Position numbers and translations under genes: made by a program
Origin: Centroberyx gerrardi
Lineage: Eukaryota; Chordata; Actinopteri; Beryciformes; Berycidae
Assembly: GCF_048128805.1 (NCBI RefSeq)
Contig: NC_136017.1
Location: forward strand, 7,102,307 to 7,166,306
Reading direction: 5' to 3'
DNA: 64,000 bases
Notes under the pieces: generated by a model
What the model was told of the DNA's origin: nothing
What the model saw: the letters and a program-made list of their open reading frames with translations, nothing else
Databases searched by the model: none
Part shown: in pieces, positions 10,356 through 30,578 of the stretch
Layout of the letters: each line of letters opens with the position of its first letter
How positions within the stretch are numbered: position 1 is the stretch's first letter

Positions 10356-13300
10356 ATGACCATGGATGCGGGTGCAGAACAAAGTGGTGAAACAGTTGTC
10401 TCTGAGTCTGAGGCCCAGCAGATCGCCACCCTGGCCCAGGTACACACAAAAATCAGTTATTGAATGTATGCCTTACAATATCAACTGCATAATTATATTC
10501 AAAGTCCATATCCATGGTGCTTACATTTAGTACATCTTGCCTAAATTAAAGCTAAAAGTAAGGGGAATGGGTATAGCTCAAACTGAGAAATGTTTCTAAG
10601 TTTACGTACACGGCAGTGTGTGACTGTGTGTTGTGGTGATTACAGGCGACCATAGCAGCAGGCCAGGTGTCTTCCAGCGGTCCCACAGTTACCCTGGTGC
10701 AGTTACCCAACGGTCAGACAGTCCAAGTCCACGGGGTGATCCAGGCCGCCCAGCCCTCTGTCATCCAGTCCCCGCAAGTCCAAACCGTACAGGTGGGGGA
10801 AAACACTTCCTCAGGTTTCAGGGTTTTTACGACACACAACACCCATCCAGTTGCAATGACAATTCCCCTTTTCGTTGTTGTTTCCATTGTGTTACAATTG
10901 CATATTGCAGGTTTAGTTTCCACAGTTAATAATCATAGCATGTTGGCAATATTTAAATATTACATATAAAATGCCTAAGACATAGGATGCAAAAAGTTCA
11001 ATACAATAATTTTGTTCTTCAAATCATTTGTACTTTATTCAAGCGCATGGTTTCTATTGCTTCCTTGACCGACCGTGTTTTGTTTGTGAGATTACTGTAT
11101 TGAATTGAGCATTGAATTGTGGTGGTTTTTGTTTACCATTGCAGATTTCGACTGTTGCTGAAAGTGAAGACTCTCAGGAGTCTGTAGACAGTGTGACAGA
11201 TTCTCAGAAGAGGAGGGAGATCCTGTCCAGACGGCCTTCTTACAGGTATGTTTCAAATCTTAACATTTATGCCAAGAGTAACTGAACTTAATTTGATAAA
11301 TTTACTACCTATGTTTTCATAGACTTACAACCCCCTTTCATTTCTAATGGATAGTCTTGTTTTCACCCACTATTTTCTTGCTTTTGTGTGTTGTCCTTGT
11401 CACATTCCTGATTTCACTCAATGCGATTAAAAGCACTAGCAGAGACAGTACTCCTTATTAGCTCTCCCATTTAAGAGGGTGGGGAGACAGGTGCCTAAAG
11501 GCTAGAGAAGCAGGCTTGTGAGTGTAAGGTCCCAACAGTAGAAAACTGTGGTTGCACTGGACAGCTCCCAGTTGTGAAGGTGTGGAACTATATACATGTG
11601 AAGCAGAGCGTTGCTGAACAAAAACAAAGCATGCATGCTCTGCATTCCTCCCACAGATGAATTAAAGTTAAAAATGAGGGAAGTTTACTGATGTGTCTTT
11701 GTGATTGTGCCCCTTTGCAGGAAGATACTGAACGACCTGTCGTCGGACGCCCCAGCAGTCGCTCGTATTGAGGAGGAGAAGTCAGAGGACGACTCAGCCC
11801 CCGCCATCACCACAGTCACCATGCCCACTCCCATCTATCAGACCAGCAGTGGCCAGTACAGTAAGTACTTGCATTACATTTGCAGTGTTTCCCATACAAT
11901 GTTAATATATGAGTGTCCTGCCAAGGTAAACTAACTGCCCGCCAAGTGAAGTGTTGTTTTGGACTCCTTTTGGGCGCTGTGATGCATGAAGCTGGCGGTT
12001 CTTGCCAATGCGGTTTTCAAACGATCAAGTGCTGCCAAGCGCCGAAAGCCTGTTATTGAACTACAATGACCATGATTCATTGCACCTATAATGCAGCGCA
12101 TCTGTGCTCTTTCGAGTCGCAGTGTGTCTGTGCCGACACAAACTGAACAGAGAGACAGTTTGAAACATAGCCTCGATAATCAGATGGAAGTATAATAGTC
12201 AGCTAATGTTGCAATGCCATTAGCTTACACTAGATTGAGTTTAGTGCCTGGAAAAAATGAGTTACTGGGCTTGCTAAATGAAATTTTAATAACAAGTCAT
12301 CAATAACCCCCTCGTCCTCCTCCTCCTGACGCCACTGAAGTAAACTGACAACCTGTGGGAAACACTGATTTACATTGCAGCCATTTAGCTGATGCTCTTA
12401 TGCAGTAGCTTACAGTGAGAGAGCAGGTATGTGTTCAATGTCTTCAGCATTTGATGAACACAGATTAGCCGTTGCAAGGTTTAATCCCTGCAACTATTAT
12501 GTTATATATTCTGCCTTAAAGTCTTGTGTTGTGAACCCCAATCCACCTAATCAAAATCCCAGTACATGTCAGTGTACTTGACAATAAAGCTGTTTATAAT
12601 TCTGATTTGTATGAGAGATATACCGTGTTTACAGGAACTCTAAATCGAGACCTCATTGAAATCTTTTTGGGACTTGATTTATAGCACATTCCATGCTGTT
12701 TCATTACCATCGTGTCCTTGTCCCTCTGCAGTTGCTATCACCCAGGGCGGAGCCATCCAGCTGGCCAATAACGGCACAGACGGAGTGCAGGGCCTGCAGA
12801 CGTTGACCATGGCCAACGCTGCAGCCCAGCCAGGTGCCACCATCCTGCAGTATGCCCAGACCAGCGACGGCCAGCAGATCCTGGTGCCCAGCAACCAAGT
12901 GGTTGTACAAGGTGGGGAGCTTAAATATGATGAGATGTGGAACTCAGGTTTCTGTTTAGATCTGGAAAGTCTAGCAACGTATGGAAAATGACTTTGATAA
13001 TATCTATGGATTGAAAGATTTAGGACACACAAAATGTCTTAAACATATGGGGGGGGGGGAAACTATTCAGTCCAGATACACACAACATACATAATTATTT
13101 TCTGTAGTTGCAGACCCTGTGCCATTTCACATATTGTGATATTTGCTTTTGTAAAACGGTAATTATCAAAGTGGGGTCCAGGGAGCCCTAGGGGTCTGTA
13201 AGTGGGGTTCTAGTGGGTCCATAGTTTCATTTCACAAAAATTGAATTCACAATAAATTAACCCAATTAGAGAATGTGTAAGAATGAATGTGCTGAATCGT

Positions 13301-14594
13301 TGGTTTCACTCTCATCACTTTTTTTTCCAGTGAAAGAATTAAGGTTTGGAAAAAGTATGGAGGTTTTAAAAGGAAAACCTGTAGGAACCCGAGGAACAAA
13401 GGCTGGCTTATTGATTCTGTGTTATCTGTCTAAATCCTTCAGCGGCCTCTGGAGATGTCCAGGCTTATCAGATCCGCACGGCCCCCACCAGCACCATCGC
13501 TCCTGGGGTGGTCATGGCGTCCTCCCCCGCCCTGCCCACAGGAGGAGGCACCGAGGAGGTCACGCGCAAAAGGGAGGTGCGCCTCATGAAAAACAGGTAT
13601 GTGTGTTTTGAGTATAACCCATAGTTGATGCTGTTTAAGTGTTGCCAGTTGGTATTAGTGTTGTCACATACCAGAATTTTGACTTTTTGATACTAATGCT
13701 AAGTTTAATATCTAAAAATGTGATACAATGCAAAGCAATGTCTCATAACAATCACTGGGATACTTTGCTAAGTTACTTCTGTTATTACACTTGACTTGGA
13801 TGGTTTTATAGACAGCTTTGTAGCAACTTTCGAACTTTGAGTGTCCCGCCTTTGTTCGCTCTGTAAGCGAAATAATTTTTGGAATAGTTGGAACAAGTTT
13901 TGCCAACTAGTTTATGTTGGACTAGGATTCAGTTTAAGACATGGTGGACTGTTTGACGCTGTCTCCATGTTTTCAGCTGTTTTGATTCAAGTTGAATTTT
14001 GTGCTGACGGCCACGGTCCATTGTTAAGAGCCAGACCAAAGCTTTGTTTATTCCAGTACTTCTTTTTCCTCTTTTAACTTTTCCAATCTGCATGTATTCA
14101 CCCTCTGGAGGGAACAGTGAAATGGAATTTCAGCTTGCAAAACACAACTAACACTAGGTGGCATACATCTGTGCTCTTCATCCTTGTGTCTAAATGCTGT
14201 GCCAATATAACCAGGGAGGGAAATAAACACCTGACACCAGCCAAGTGTTACTTTTAAGTTCATCTACTCTACCAGCTAATGTGACAGATGCTTTTCTACT
14301 CTAAAAAGCAGTCAGGCTTGTAGTATAGTGAAAGAGGCTGTTAAATTTTGGACTCCACTAGCCACTGCGGCCAGTGGATGAAAAGGCTAGTTTCTTGCCG
14401 TGACAGTAACCCTGGTCCTACATTCACACACTGTCTGTCTGTCACACAGGGAGGCGGCCCGCGAGTGTCGCAGGAAGAAGAAGGAGTACGTCAAGTGTCT
14501 GGAGAACCGTGTGGCCGTGCTGGAGAACCAGAACAAAACCCTCATCGAGGAACTGAAAGCCCTCAAAGACTTGTACTGCCACAAATCAGAGTAG
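10356..14594 (+). CDS. creb1: cAMP-responsive element-binding protein 1 (CREB1)
   Basis: Nuclear bZIP transcription factor that binds CRE (TGACGTCA) as a dimer and activates genes after phosphorylation by PKA or CaM kinases. Seven coding exons: 10356-10439, 10646-10792, 11145-11245, 11721-11860, 12732-12911, 13443-13596, 14450-14594. All have GT-AG borders and the phases join without a break, giving 316 aa (human 327 or 341). Residues 1-77 hold the first glutamine-rich region. The kinase-inducible domain contains RRPSYR with the phospho-acceptor at Ser109 (human Ser133). The second glutamine-rich region is about 158-250. The basic region begins near 258 and leads into the leucine zipper, ending CHKSE at 316. 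The start ATG follows a splice acceptor at 10,346-10,347 and matches the family N-terminus (MTM). The N-terminal exon is about ten residues shorter than the human one, and I saw no alpha-type exon in the 10,793-11,144 intron. Fish often have two creb1 copies; which this is cannot be told. Confidence 0.97.
12370..12510. repeat. dispersed fish repeat fragment in creb1 intron
   Basis: CCATTTAGCTGATGCTCTTA followed by a GGTTTAATCCC-like block resembles the widespread fish repeat that is present more completely at about 50,590-50,870. Truncated and diverged. Confidence 0.45.
13165..13290. repeat. GGGGTCC-rich repeat fragment in creb1 intron
   Basis: AAAGTGGGGTCCAGGGAGCC and the following AT-rich part, up to AAGAATGAATGTG, resemble 21,030-21,180. 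The same family appears reversed at 33,880-33,975. Probably a decayed hAT-like element. Confidence 0.45.
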
Positions 14595-16745
14595 AAACGC
14601 CACCAAACGCCTGCCAGGGGCCCCGAGAGGTGCCCGCCTGTCCCCATGTACAGAGACTCAGCACGGAGCCATGCATCTGGACGCCACTCCCCCTTTTCTA
14701 TCCTTTCGTTTTCTTTTTAAAAACCGCTAAAACGTCTGTAAAAAAATGACTCGCCAGGAATCGACAAAAAAGACCCCTCCTTCCACTTTGATAATTTGAA
14801 ATCCTCATTCTGTTTCCCCCTCGGTTTGTCATGAAAGGGTGCCGCCATGTTTAGAACGGATGTGGAGTAATTTTCCTTTGAGGAGAGTTCATCAACTATT
14901 ACAGGGTTCTTGTGGTGAAGTGGTAGCACCTACGTTAACGGGTGTCTTGTACTCACTCCGCCACCGGGAAGTATTCCAGTCACCGGTGCCTGGAAAACAC
15001 TCGGCAACATCACCAGCAACGAGGAACTGCTCTGTCACCACCACCGCTAACGACGACGTATGGGACTTTTTAAAGTTTTACCTCCCCGAGACTCTTTTGG
15101 AGAGGTCACCTTTGTGTGCAACATTTGTAATTGTAACTGCGCTACCGCATTAACGCCTGTTACTTACTAACGCTTTGAACTGTAGATCACGTGTCATGGA
15201 CTTTTTTTTTATCTTTCTGAGCTATGTTTTGGTTTACCATGTATTAGGTTTTCTGCTTTTGATAATGCCATTCAGCTTTTTTTTTATTTTCTTTTTTTCT
15301 TTATTTACCAGCCTTGATGAGACATGAACAAAAAAAAAGCTAACCATTAAGTTGGGGTGTAAAATGGTTTTTCATGTTAAATGTAGCTTTAAACATGTTT
15401 AGCGACAGGAGTCTCTGGAGTCAAGACAATGGTGGGATTTGTACACCGTGGGATTCAAAATCCTTGAATTGGGTTGTCTCTGCCTTGCACCTGTTTTTTA
15501 TGTTAATACTCTTTGACTGGAGGTAAAATGGATATTGTATGGTATGCTTTGGATCCATGTGGCATTACGTGAAGAGCTTTGTTCTAAAAATGAGATGTCC
15601 ACCAAAAAATGACTCCTACTCTTACAACACGATGGCAAAAAACTGAACCAAACTACGGTATGACTTTGTTAAAAGTAGTAGGTAACTTAAGTCCTTGAAT
15701 GACAAAATGCTGACCGACTGGGTCATCTATTTTAGAGATATTGAGTGTTGAACATCAATTCATTTCTTTTCCAATGTGGATATAGAGCATTTTGAAATGG
15801 AAATCTTTTAAGTGCTGTTGGGGTTTCTGTTGCGTCTTACGACTTGATATGCAATGAAAGGAAAACGTTGGCCGCACCATTTCTGAACAAATTCTGGAGA
15901 CACATCGATCAGCACTGGAATCATACTGTACCTTGCCTGGCATTTTGTTACGCAAACTGACAAATTTGGAAAATCTCATTTCCCCACCATTTCCTTATCA
16001 GGGAAGGTAGAGTTAATAGAGAAAACAAGTTATGTCAGTATGATTGAAGAGTCAAACATATTATTTTTCTGAAAGTGGAGGTTCCAGCGGTGGTGAGGCT
16101 GTCTCCAAAGTCTGTTTACAGAATTGCAGAAAAGTGACGCAGGCACTTTCCTTGCATATACGATCCTACTCCATTTCACCTGGTTTGACAGGAATGTCTC
16201 AAGCAAAGCCTTTGGCTGCACTTTGTCCTTAAGGTCTGATGCCTCAAAGATTTTACTTGAAAATAACATTGTAAACCGGTAATTAATCACACAATATCCA
16301 AGAGTGTTTTGTTACTTGTTAATTAATTATCCAGGCAGCACTATGCAGTTGATACGAAGATGTTACAAATTATGTGGAGTTACCAGAAGCATCGAATCCC
16401 GCCAATATTGCTCTATTGCACATATAAAATACCCAGGAAAAGGATTGTAAAGTGCGACCAACTCAAATCCACATCTGACTGACAGCACAGTGAACAAAAA
16501 GGATATTCATAAGCCCTGATTTGATAATGGAATGCCATATTGTATTCTTTAGATATTATAGTCATCTGTCATAGTATGCTTTTTTTTTTTTTTTTTTTTA
16601 AAGACATGTTGCTATTTTCATTAATTTTGTATTCATTGTATTTCTAAATGTCAGCACCACCTTGTATGAAACAGTAAATCATGTTAGAGCTATTTCTTCA
16701 AATATTACATTTTTGGCAGCTGTTAATAAATGTGTTTCTGGTAAT
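14595..16745 (+). other. creb1 3' UTR
   Basis: About 2.1 kb of AT-rich non-coding sequence follows the stop codon. It has several ATTTA motifs, a 20-base T run at about 16,580-16,599, and a canonical AATAAA at 16,725-16,730. No reading frame here has protein similarity I recognise. CREB1 transcripts in vertebrates carry long 3' UTRs, so this length is expected. Confidence 0.6.
16725..16730 (+). terminator. creb1 poly(A) signal
   Basis: AATAAA followed by a GTGTTTCTGG-type downstream element. It lies about 450 bp before the mettl21a stop codon on the opposite strand. Confidence 0.5.
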
Positions 16746-16889
16746 CTTTGTCTGACGAGGTTTTAAAACACTGAAGTGTAGGGTGGGGTGATAATACAAT
16801 ATTATAATTTATCATCTTTCAGTAGAATCCTATTGTGATGATATGGTGATTTTGGGGAAATTGTGACAGTAAATTGATGATAAGCAAAT

Positions 16890-16895
16890 TTTATT
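16890..16895 (-). terminator. candidate mettl21a poly(A) signal
   Basis: TTTATT on the plus strand reads AATAAA on the minus strand, about 300 bp beyond the mettl21a stop codon. Transcripts from the two convergent genes would therefore end within about 170 bp of each other or overlap. Confidence 0.35.
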
Positions 16896-17189
16896 TAAAA
16901 ACTTTGTCAAAATGAGGTATGGTAGGAATATTATTTTATCTGACATTACCATTCAGTTCAATGGGATGAACATTCATTTGATTATTTAACACTGATTTGC
17001 ATATGTGAGCCATATCGTTAATATATATCAATATCGAACAAAAATCCTTAAGATTATCGTGATATTGATTTCAAAGTATTTGCTTCTTATGCAAGTCCAT
17101 GAATTAATTACAGACAACCACAAAGGGATGTTGGAGGGGAAAAAACAAAAAAATCTCAATCCACTTAGGTCTGAAGGTCTGATCGATCT

Positions 17190-18671
<1,482 letters not shown>

Positions 18672-18990
18672 ATTGTGGAAAATAAAACAAAAAACAAAAC
18701 AGAACACAATTTCAATTCATATTTCGCACGTTGGGTTTCTCAGTTATCACGCGCAAGGACGGTTCAACTCGGGAAGAAAGACGAACCGGAGCTAGCCATG
18801 GTGTGCGTTTGTTTTACTACGCTGAGCAGCACGAAGGAGCGGATTTTTGTTTCCTGTGCGATTCGAAAAGAGTACTCACCGCGGCTCAGCCCATTCAAGC
18901 TACCCCTGTATTTTAAAACGAGCACACCCCTGTTGTGACACGTGTCAACGAGCGATTTCAACCAATCGTGTAACCCCAGAGGCTAAAAAT
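18672..18990 (-). promoter_or_regulatory. mettl21a promoter / 5' UTR region
   Basis: CpG content rises between about 18,720 and 18,900 upstream of the start codon. Two inverted CCAAT boxes lie at about 18,962 and 18,988 (CCAATCG and CCAATAGG on the plus strand). The minus strand has a possible donor (GCG then GTGAGTAC) at about 18,874-18,880, so a non-coding first exon is possible. No convincing acceptor is seen just before the start codon. Confidence 0.4.
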
Positions 18991-20450
18991 GACCAATAGG
19001 AAAGCCTGGTTTGGGTTGGGCGTGTCTTAAAAGGTTTTCTCCAAAAAGGAGGCGGAACCCTGCAGATGATGTCCACTTCTAGTCTAGCCCTGTCAAGCTA
19101 GCAACATTTAGCACTAATATCGTTTCAGATTTGTGGACCTTGTCTTCAAAATAAAAGCATGAGAAACGAGCGCTTCTGTAATTAAGTACAAAGTACAAAT
19201 CTGTATATATCTCACCCTCTAGTTTGAATATGAAGTGAAATAAGAGCTCAAACTGTAAGAAATAATTAGCTTTTTTAGAGTTGAAAATCAATATATTTGT
19301 CTAAGGCTCTATTGATCCTATTCAAAATAAGAGCACAACTTACGCTTTGAATTGTAGTCCGTACCACATAAACTACTATATATCACCTATGATGTGTTTT
19401 AATGCTGTTTTTCAATATTTGCATTATGAAAGCTGCTTACTCATATAGCATCTGGGTATTACATATGCTACGTATGTCTAAACTTGAGGTGATGTAGAAT
19501 TTCCCACTCTGCACCATTTGTTACACTTGTTTTATGCTATGTGTAAAATTCAATATGTACGAGTTGTGCCTTTTTATCCAGACATGGAGTTTTGCTGAAA
19601 TATTGTTTACTGCTGTTTGCATCTGTAAATGTTGACTCCTGATAATTATGCATTCATATTCCATGTTGTTTGATTAATTTTATGACAGCTGTAGCCTGAA
19701 TAGGCCTACTCATTCATGATGACTTTCATTCAGAAATACTCAAAATGTTATGAAAAATAAATTATATTTTACAGCCAATACACCAACTTGACTCTTAATT
19801 CACACGCGTGTTTGAAGCATTATGTCACTGAACCTTGGGTCCACCAAGTAGAACGTTTTCAAATAAAGACTTTTATTTTGAAAGACGGCAACCGGAAATC
19901 ACCTCTGAACTGCTCCTGTCGGCTTGACATCTAGGACGTGTCTTCTGCAAATGCGATGAGATGAAAGCTATCCTCTTAAAATGTCATTACCCGCTGCCTT
20001 TGTGCTTATCTAGTTATCTCCAGAGGTTTTTCATTTAGCGGATTTGCATGCTAGTTTAACGGAAAAGCCTTTAATTGAGGCAGGGATTTCAACTGCAGTG
20101 CCTCTGGATTGATCCATGCTGCTGTCCTGAAGCCAAAGGATCGAGGTTGCGGAAGCTAGCGTTAGCCGGCTAGCCATGGAAGAAGATAGAGAAGCTCGCG
20201 ACTTTGTCTTGCTAGCTCTTACTCCATAAAATGACTTGAAATTCGTTATTCGCCGTCCAAGACTAGGCTGCCAGAACATTTAATGCTTATTCAAGTGCGC
20301 CAATACTATGCTGCGCACACGCCCTCAATATGTCAGCTGTCCTGACTGTACCGCAGATAACCAGTCTCGTTGGCTATCATTAGAGAAATCCCATACTATA
20401 CTGCTGCTCAAAGCAAAGTCAGATTTTTCACTTTGCAGGCAGACAGCACA
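18991..20450. other. intergenic region between mettl21a and ccnyl1
   Basis: Mostly AT-rich unique sequence. The part at about 19,990-20,350 is more CpG-rich, with GCTAGCGTTAGCCGGCTAGC near 20,155, and could contain the ccnyl1 promoter or a non-coding first exon. No protein-coding similarity is seen. Confidence 0.4.
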
Positions 20451-20722
20451 GGGTCTACTGGTCCTTAAAAAGTCTTAAAATATCTCAATTTAAGGACTTA
20501 AAAGGTTTTAAATAGAGTTGAAATAGACTTGAGGTCTTAAATGCAGTGTCAGGTCTAAAAAATATGCATTTTCTCTAATGACACACCAATCTGGTCACAC
20601 CAAACTAAATTCAGATAGATCTAGTTTGTTTTGGTTTCAGGCTTACTTGTGCCCTAAAATTTTATTCTAACTGGCAACTTAAAGGGCTTAAATTTGACTT
20701 GCTGAGAGCTGCAGACTCCCTG
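20451..20722. mobile_element. hAT-like MITE upstream of ccnyl1
   Basis: About 270 bp starting CAGGGTCTACTGGTCCTTAA and ending CTGCAGACTCCCTG. The interior is rich in AAGGTCTTAAA-type repeats. Short CAGGG...CCCTG termini and this interior match a common fish non-autonomous hAT-like element. It ends 90 bp before the ccnyl1 start codon, so it probably lies in the 5' UTR, proximal promoter or first intron. Confidence 0.6.
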
Positions 20723-20811
20723 CAGCAGAGTGTTTGTCAGCCAGACCAGAGAGTGATTCCCCTCAGTTGTATGGGAAACAGTGTTGGCTGCAGGACTGTT
20801 GTAGGTCAGCG

Positions 20812-27758
<6,947 letters not shown>

Positions 27759-28450
27759 GTCTGGCAAGGGGGAGGAGAGCCGGGACGCAGAGCCGAGCTC
27801 CGGGAGGCGGCGCCACGCTCAAGAAGTCGGGCGGCGTCCCTCGAAAAAGACATTTCCAAAAAAAAAAAAATAGATGATGTTAATATCAGTAATTGACGAG
27901 TTCTGTCCCAAAAATGTTAAATGTCCACTTTGGGGGAAAAAAACGTTACCTGAAGTTTATCATTCGATATCTCTAAAAATCGATCCTGTTCATTACATCA
28001 ACTTCTGCTACCTACCATCCTTTTTAAAATGAACAATAATTTGGTTAAATATATTGCCATCAATTATTTGAAGAGTAGCGGTCAGATTTTTCAACTGGTA
28101 GATGTCTAATATTGGAATGAAACGCTTCAATTCAACATATGAAGGTGCTCCCTGAAGCCACACGAACTGAGGACTTCATTTTTTGTTTTTTTACATCAGC
28201 CTGTCTTTTTGGGAAGTCCCAGTCACCTTGCTCACTCCGGCTTTAGCCTCCTTCTTTCCACCAGCCGCCCCCACCCCCCCACCCCCACCCCCACCCCCCC
28301 ATCTCCTCATTCAGACGACGACAGACCGCCTCGAACTACCCTGTGGTGTAGTTCTACACATGGACAAAGAGTAGACTGTTTTTTTGCTTACTATGTAGGC
28401 CCCTATAGCTGTGAAATGTACGAGATTTTATTTAATTCAAATAAATTTCA
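27759..28450 (+). other. ccnyl1 3' UTR
   Basis: About 690 bp of non-coding sequence follows the stop codon: a GC-rich start, then AT-rich. It includes a C-rich microsatellite-like tract at about 28,267-28,300 and AATAAA at 28,440-28,445, the first canonical poly(A) signal. Confidence 0.55.
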
Positions 28451-30578
28451 GTCGCTGTATTTAAAGTAAAGGCTAATTAGGCGAGAAAATGTGTCTTGGT
28501 GGATTTTGTCAGCGAGAGCGGCGAGGTTTCGTTGATGCTACACACTCCGCAAGCTGTGATATGATTGGCAGTAATGATGACCTGAAGGAACCAGTAGAGT
28601 AAAAACACAACTATAATGCTGCACAACACAAGGACTGGTACAATTAACTCTAATTTGTGGCTTTAGTATGATGTGAAAGTACTGAAAACGGCCAAGCAAG
28701 TCACAATTTTAAATGGTAAGTTGAGGCTTTTGAGCTTTAAACACAAACAGGAATATGATTTTGCCCTACTGAGTTTCCTCAAGAGTGATGAAACTTCATG
28801 CACCAAAAAAAAAAGTTGGATTAAACAGTTTAATTAACCAACTTGGATCATATTGGTCCTGACTTTCCAGGTGTAAACAAGCAACTGAAGGCAATCACCT
28901 CCTAGATATCAGTTGGTTTTGATAAATTTAGCAGTTAATGAGATTATAAGATTCACCGGAATTTGCCATTACACTGCAAAGTGTTAAAAAAAGGTTATTT
29001 GGATGCAAATCCCAAACAAATACTTGATGAATCCATTAAGGTAATCACTTAGGCACAACAATAGGGACTAGACGATGAGGTTTAATCCCCTCAAAAACAA
29101 AACAAAAAGACTCCTAAAACAGTCTATTGGGATATACTTTTATTATCTGCAGTGATTGAGTGAAACAACTCAGAAAATCCAATCTACATTTTGAGGCAGA
29201 CCTGCTGTGTCCTCATCACAAACTGCTACAAGTAGCCACTAAACTCAAATATGACTTCAATTCATTCAATTCATCTTGGCACAAATCTTTCACTTTAGGT
29301 ACATACATACATAGACTATAATTCATTCAGCCGTAACACACGGTATACAAAGCTTAGCTAATTCTAATTCTGATCCCTCCCTCCACTCAAAAAATATTCA
29401 ACAGGTGAAATCAATAAGCGATCATAGCTTTCACCCAGTCAGAAAACAAACAAGGTGTTCCTAACGCACTGTAAACTCACTGTATAAAGAAACAGAATAA
29501 TTCAAGTGCTATGGTAAGTACACAAAGGCACCACACGGGGGCAGAAAAAAGTAGCCTATCACTAGAGAAGTTTTTTCTACATTTGCTCAGTTATTTGTTG
29601 TTTTAAAAATGGAAGAGTGATTTTATAAGAAACAAGCCATATTCAATGTATGCACCTAGTAATAAAATATGCACCCATACTGAAGTACAAAGCCAAAGAG
29701 TTGTGACCATAAGAGAAATTACTTCCAAGTTTATCTCCTGTCCCAACTATAGTATTGATGTTGCACTATATATCGTTTAGTAGCATTTACGGTTAACATG
29801 TATGTTTAACATGAAATCTAAACCCTTGTTGTGACCTTTGACCTTTTAAAACTCACAAAAACTAGTCACTGTCATTTGCCTTTGTAGACGAGCACAGCGT
29901 AAAGAAAAATAACATTTGTGCTTTGCAAGGGCTAATTCTAGACAAAGAAAACATTGAATATTAATAAAGATAAACAACTGCAAATTATGATTCAAGATAA
30001 ACAGTTGCAAATGTCCTGGTGTGCTGAATCAGACTTGGAGTGGTCAAGTTGAATCATCCCTTATTCCTTGTTTTAACATAGTACCTGCTCAGTTTGCAAG
30101 CACGTTTTAGAAGCATTATTATAACATTACACATTCTCAATTCATACATTCACATTGAAAGTGTTACAGCTCGTTTTTCCTGAGAGATCTTGCTTCACAG
30201 AACTCATCTTATGAAAATTAATATCTTCGCGGTTGTATGAAAACTTTAGTTGAGATGGTTCTGACATTACATGATTAAAACAGAATGAAAATATTGGTGC
30301 ATTGGCTTGTTGCACTGTGCCTGCCTTATTCTACATAAAACTCTTACTTACGACGACAGTGTTTTTACAAAATACTCCAGCTATAAGTCCAGAAACGTTA
30401 AACTTCTTTTATGAACACCATTTTTTTTTCTGTCATCATAGACACAAAATTATATTCTCCAGTCTGCCATCCATTTTGATGTCCATTCTAGAAAAGTCAT
30501 GAGGAATAAATATTAGAGATTATCACTTTCTCCACATTGTCCCTTTTCAATAAATACATTTTGGACTCAGGCCGATGG
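28451..30578 (-). other. probable fzd5 3' UTR and intergenic sequence
   Basis: AT-rich, with no transposon or coding similarity that I recognise. A minus-strand AATAAA (TTTATT at about 29,146-29,151) would give fzd5 a 3' UTR of about 1.4 kb. Frizzled-5 genes are known for long 3' UTRs. The exact boundary with ccnyl1 cannot be set. Confidence 0.35.

Noticed and set aside
14913-14950. tRNA-like A box (GTGGTGAAGTGGTAGCACC) in the creb1 3' UTR
   Set aside because: No matching B box, cloverleaf or terminator follows; chance similarity.
20734-20811. Upstream in-frame ATG extending ccnyl1 by 26 codons
   Set aside because: It would bury the conserved MGxxxSCC lipidation signal. It is kept only as a possible minor form.
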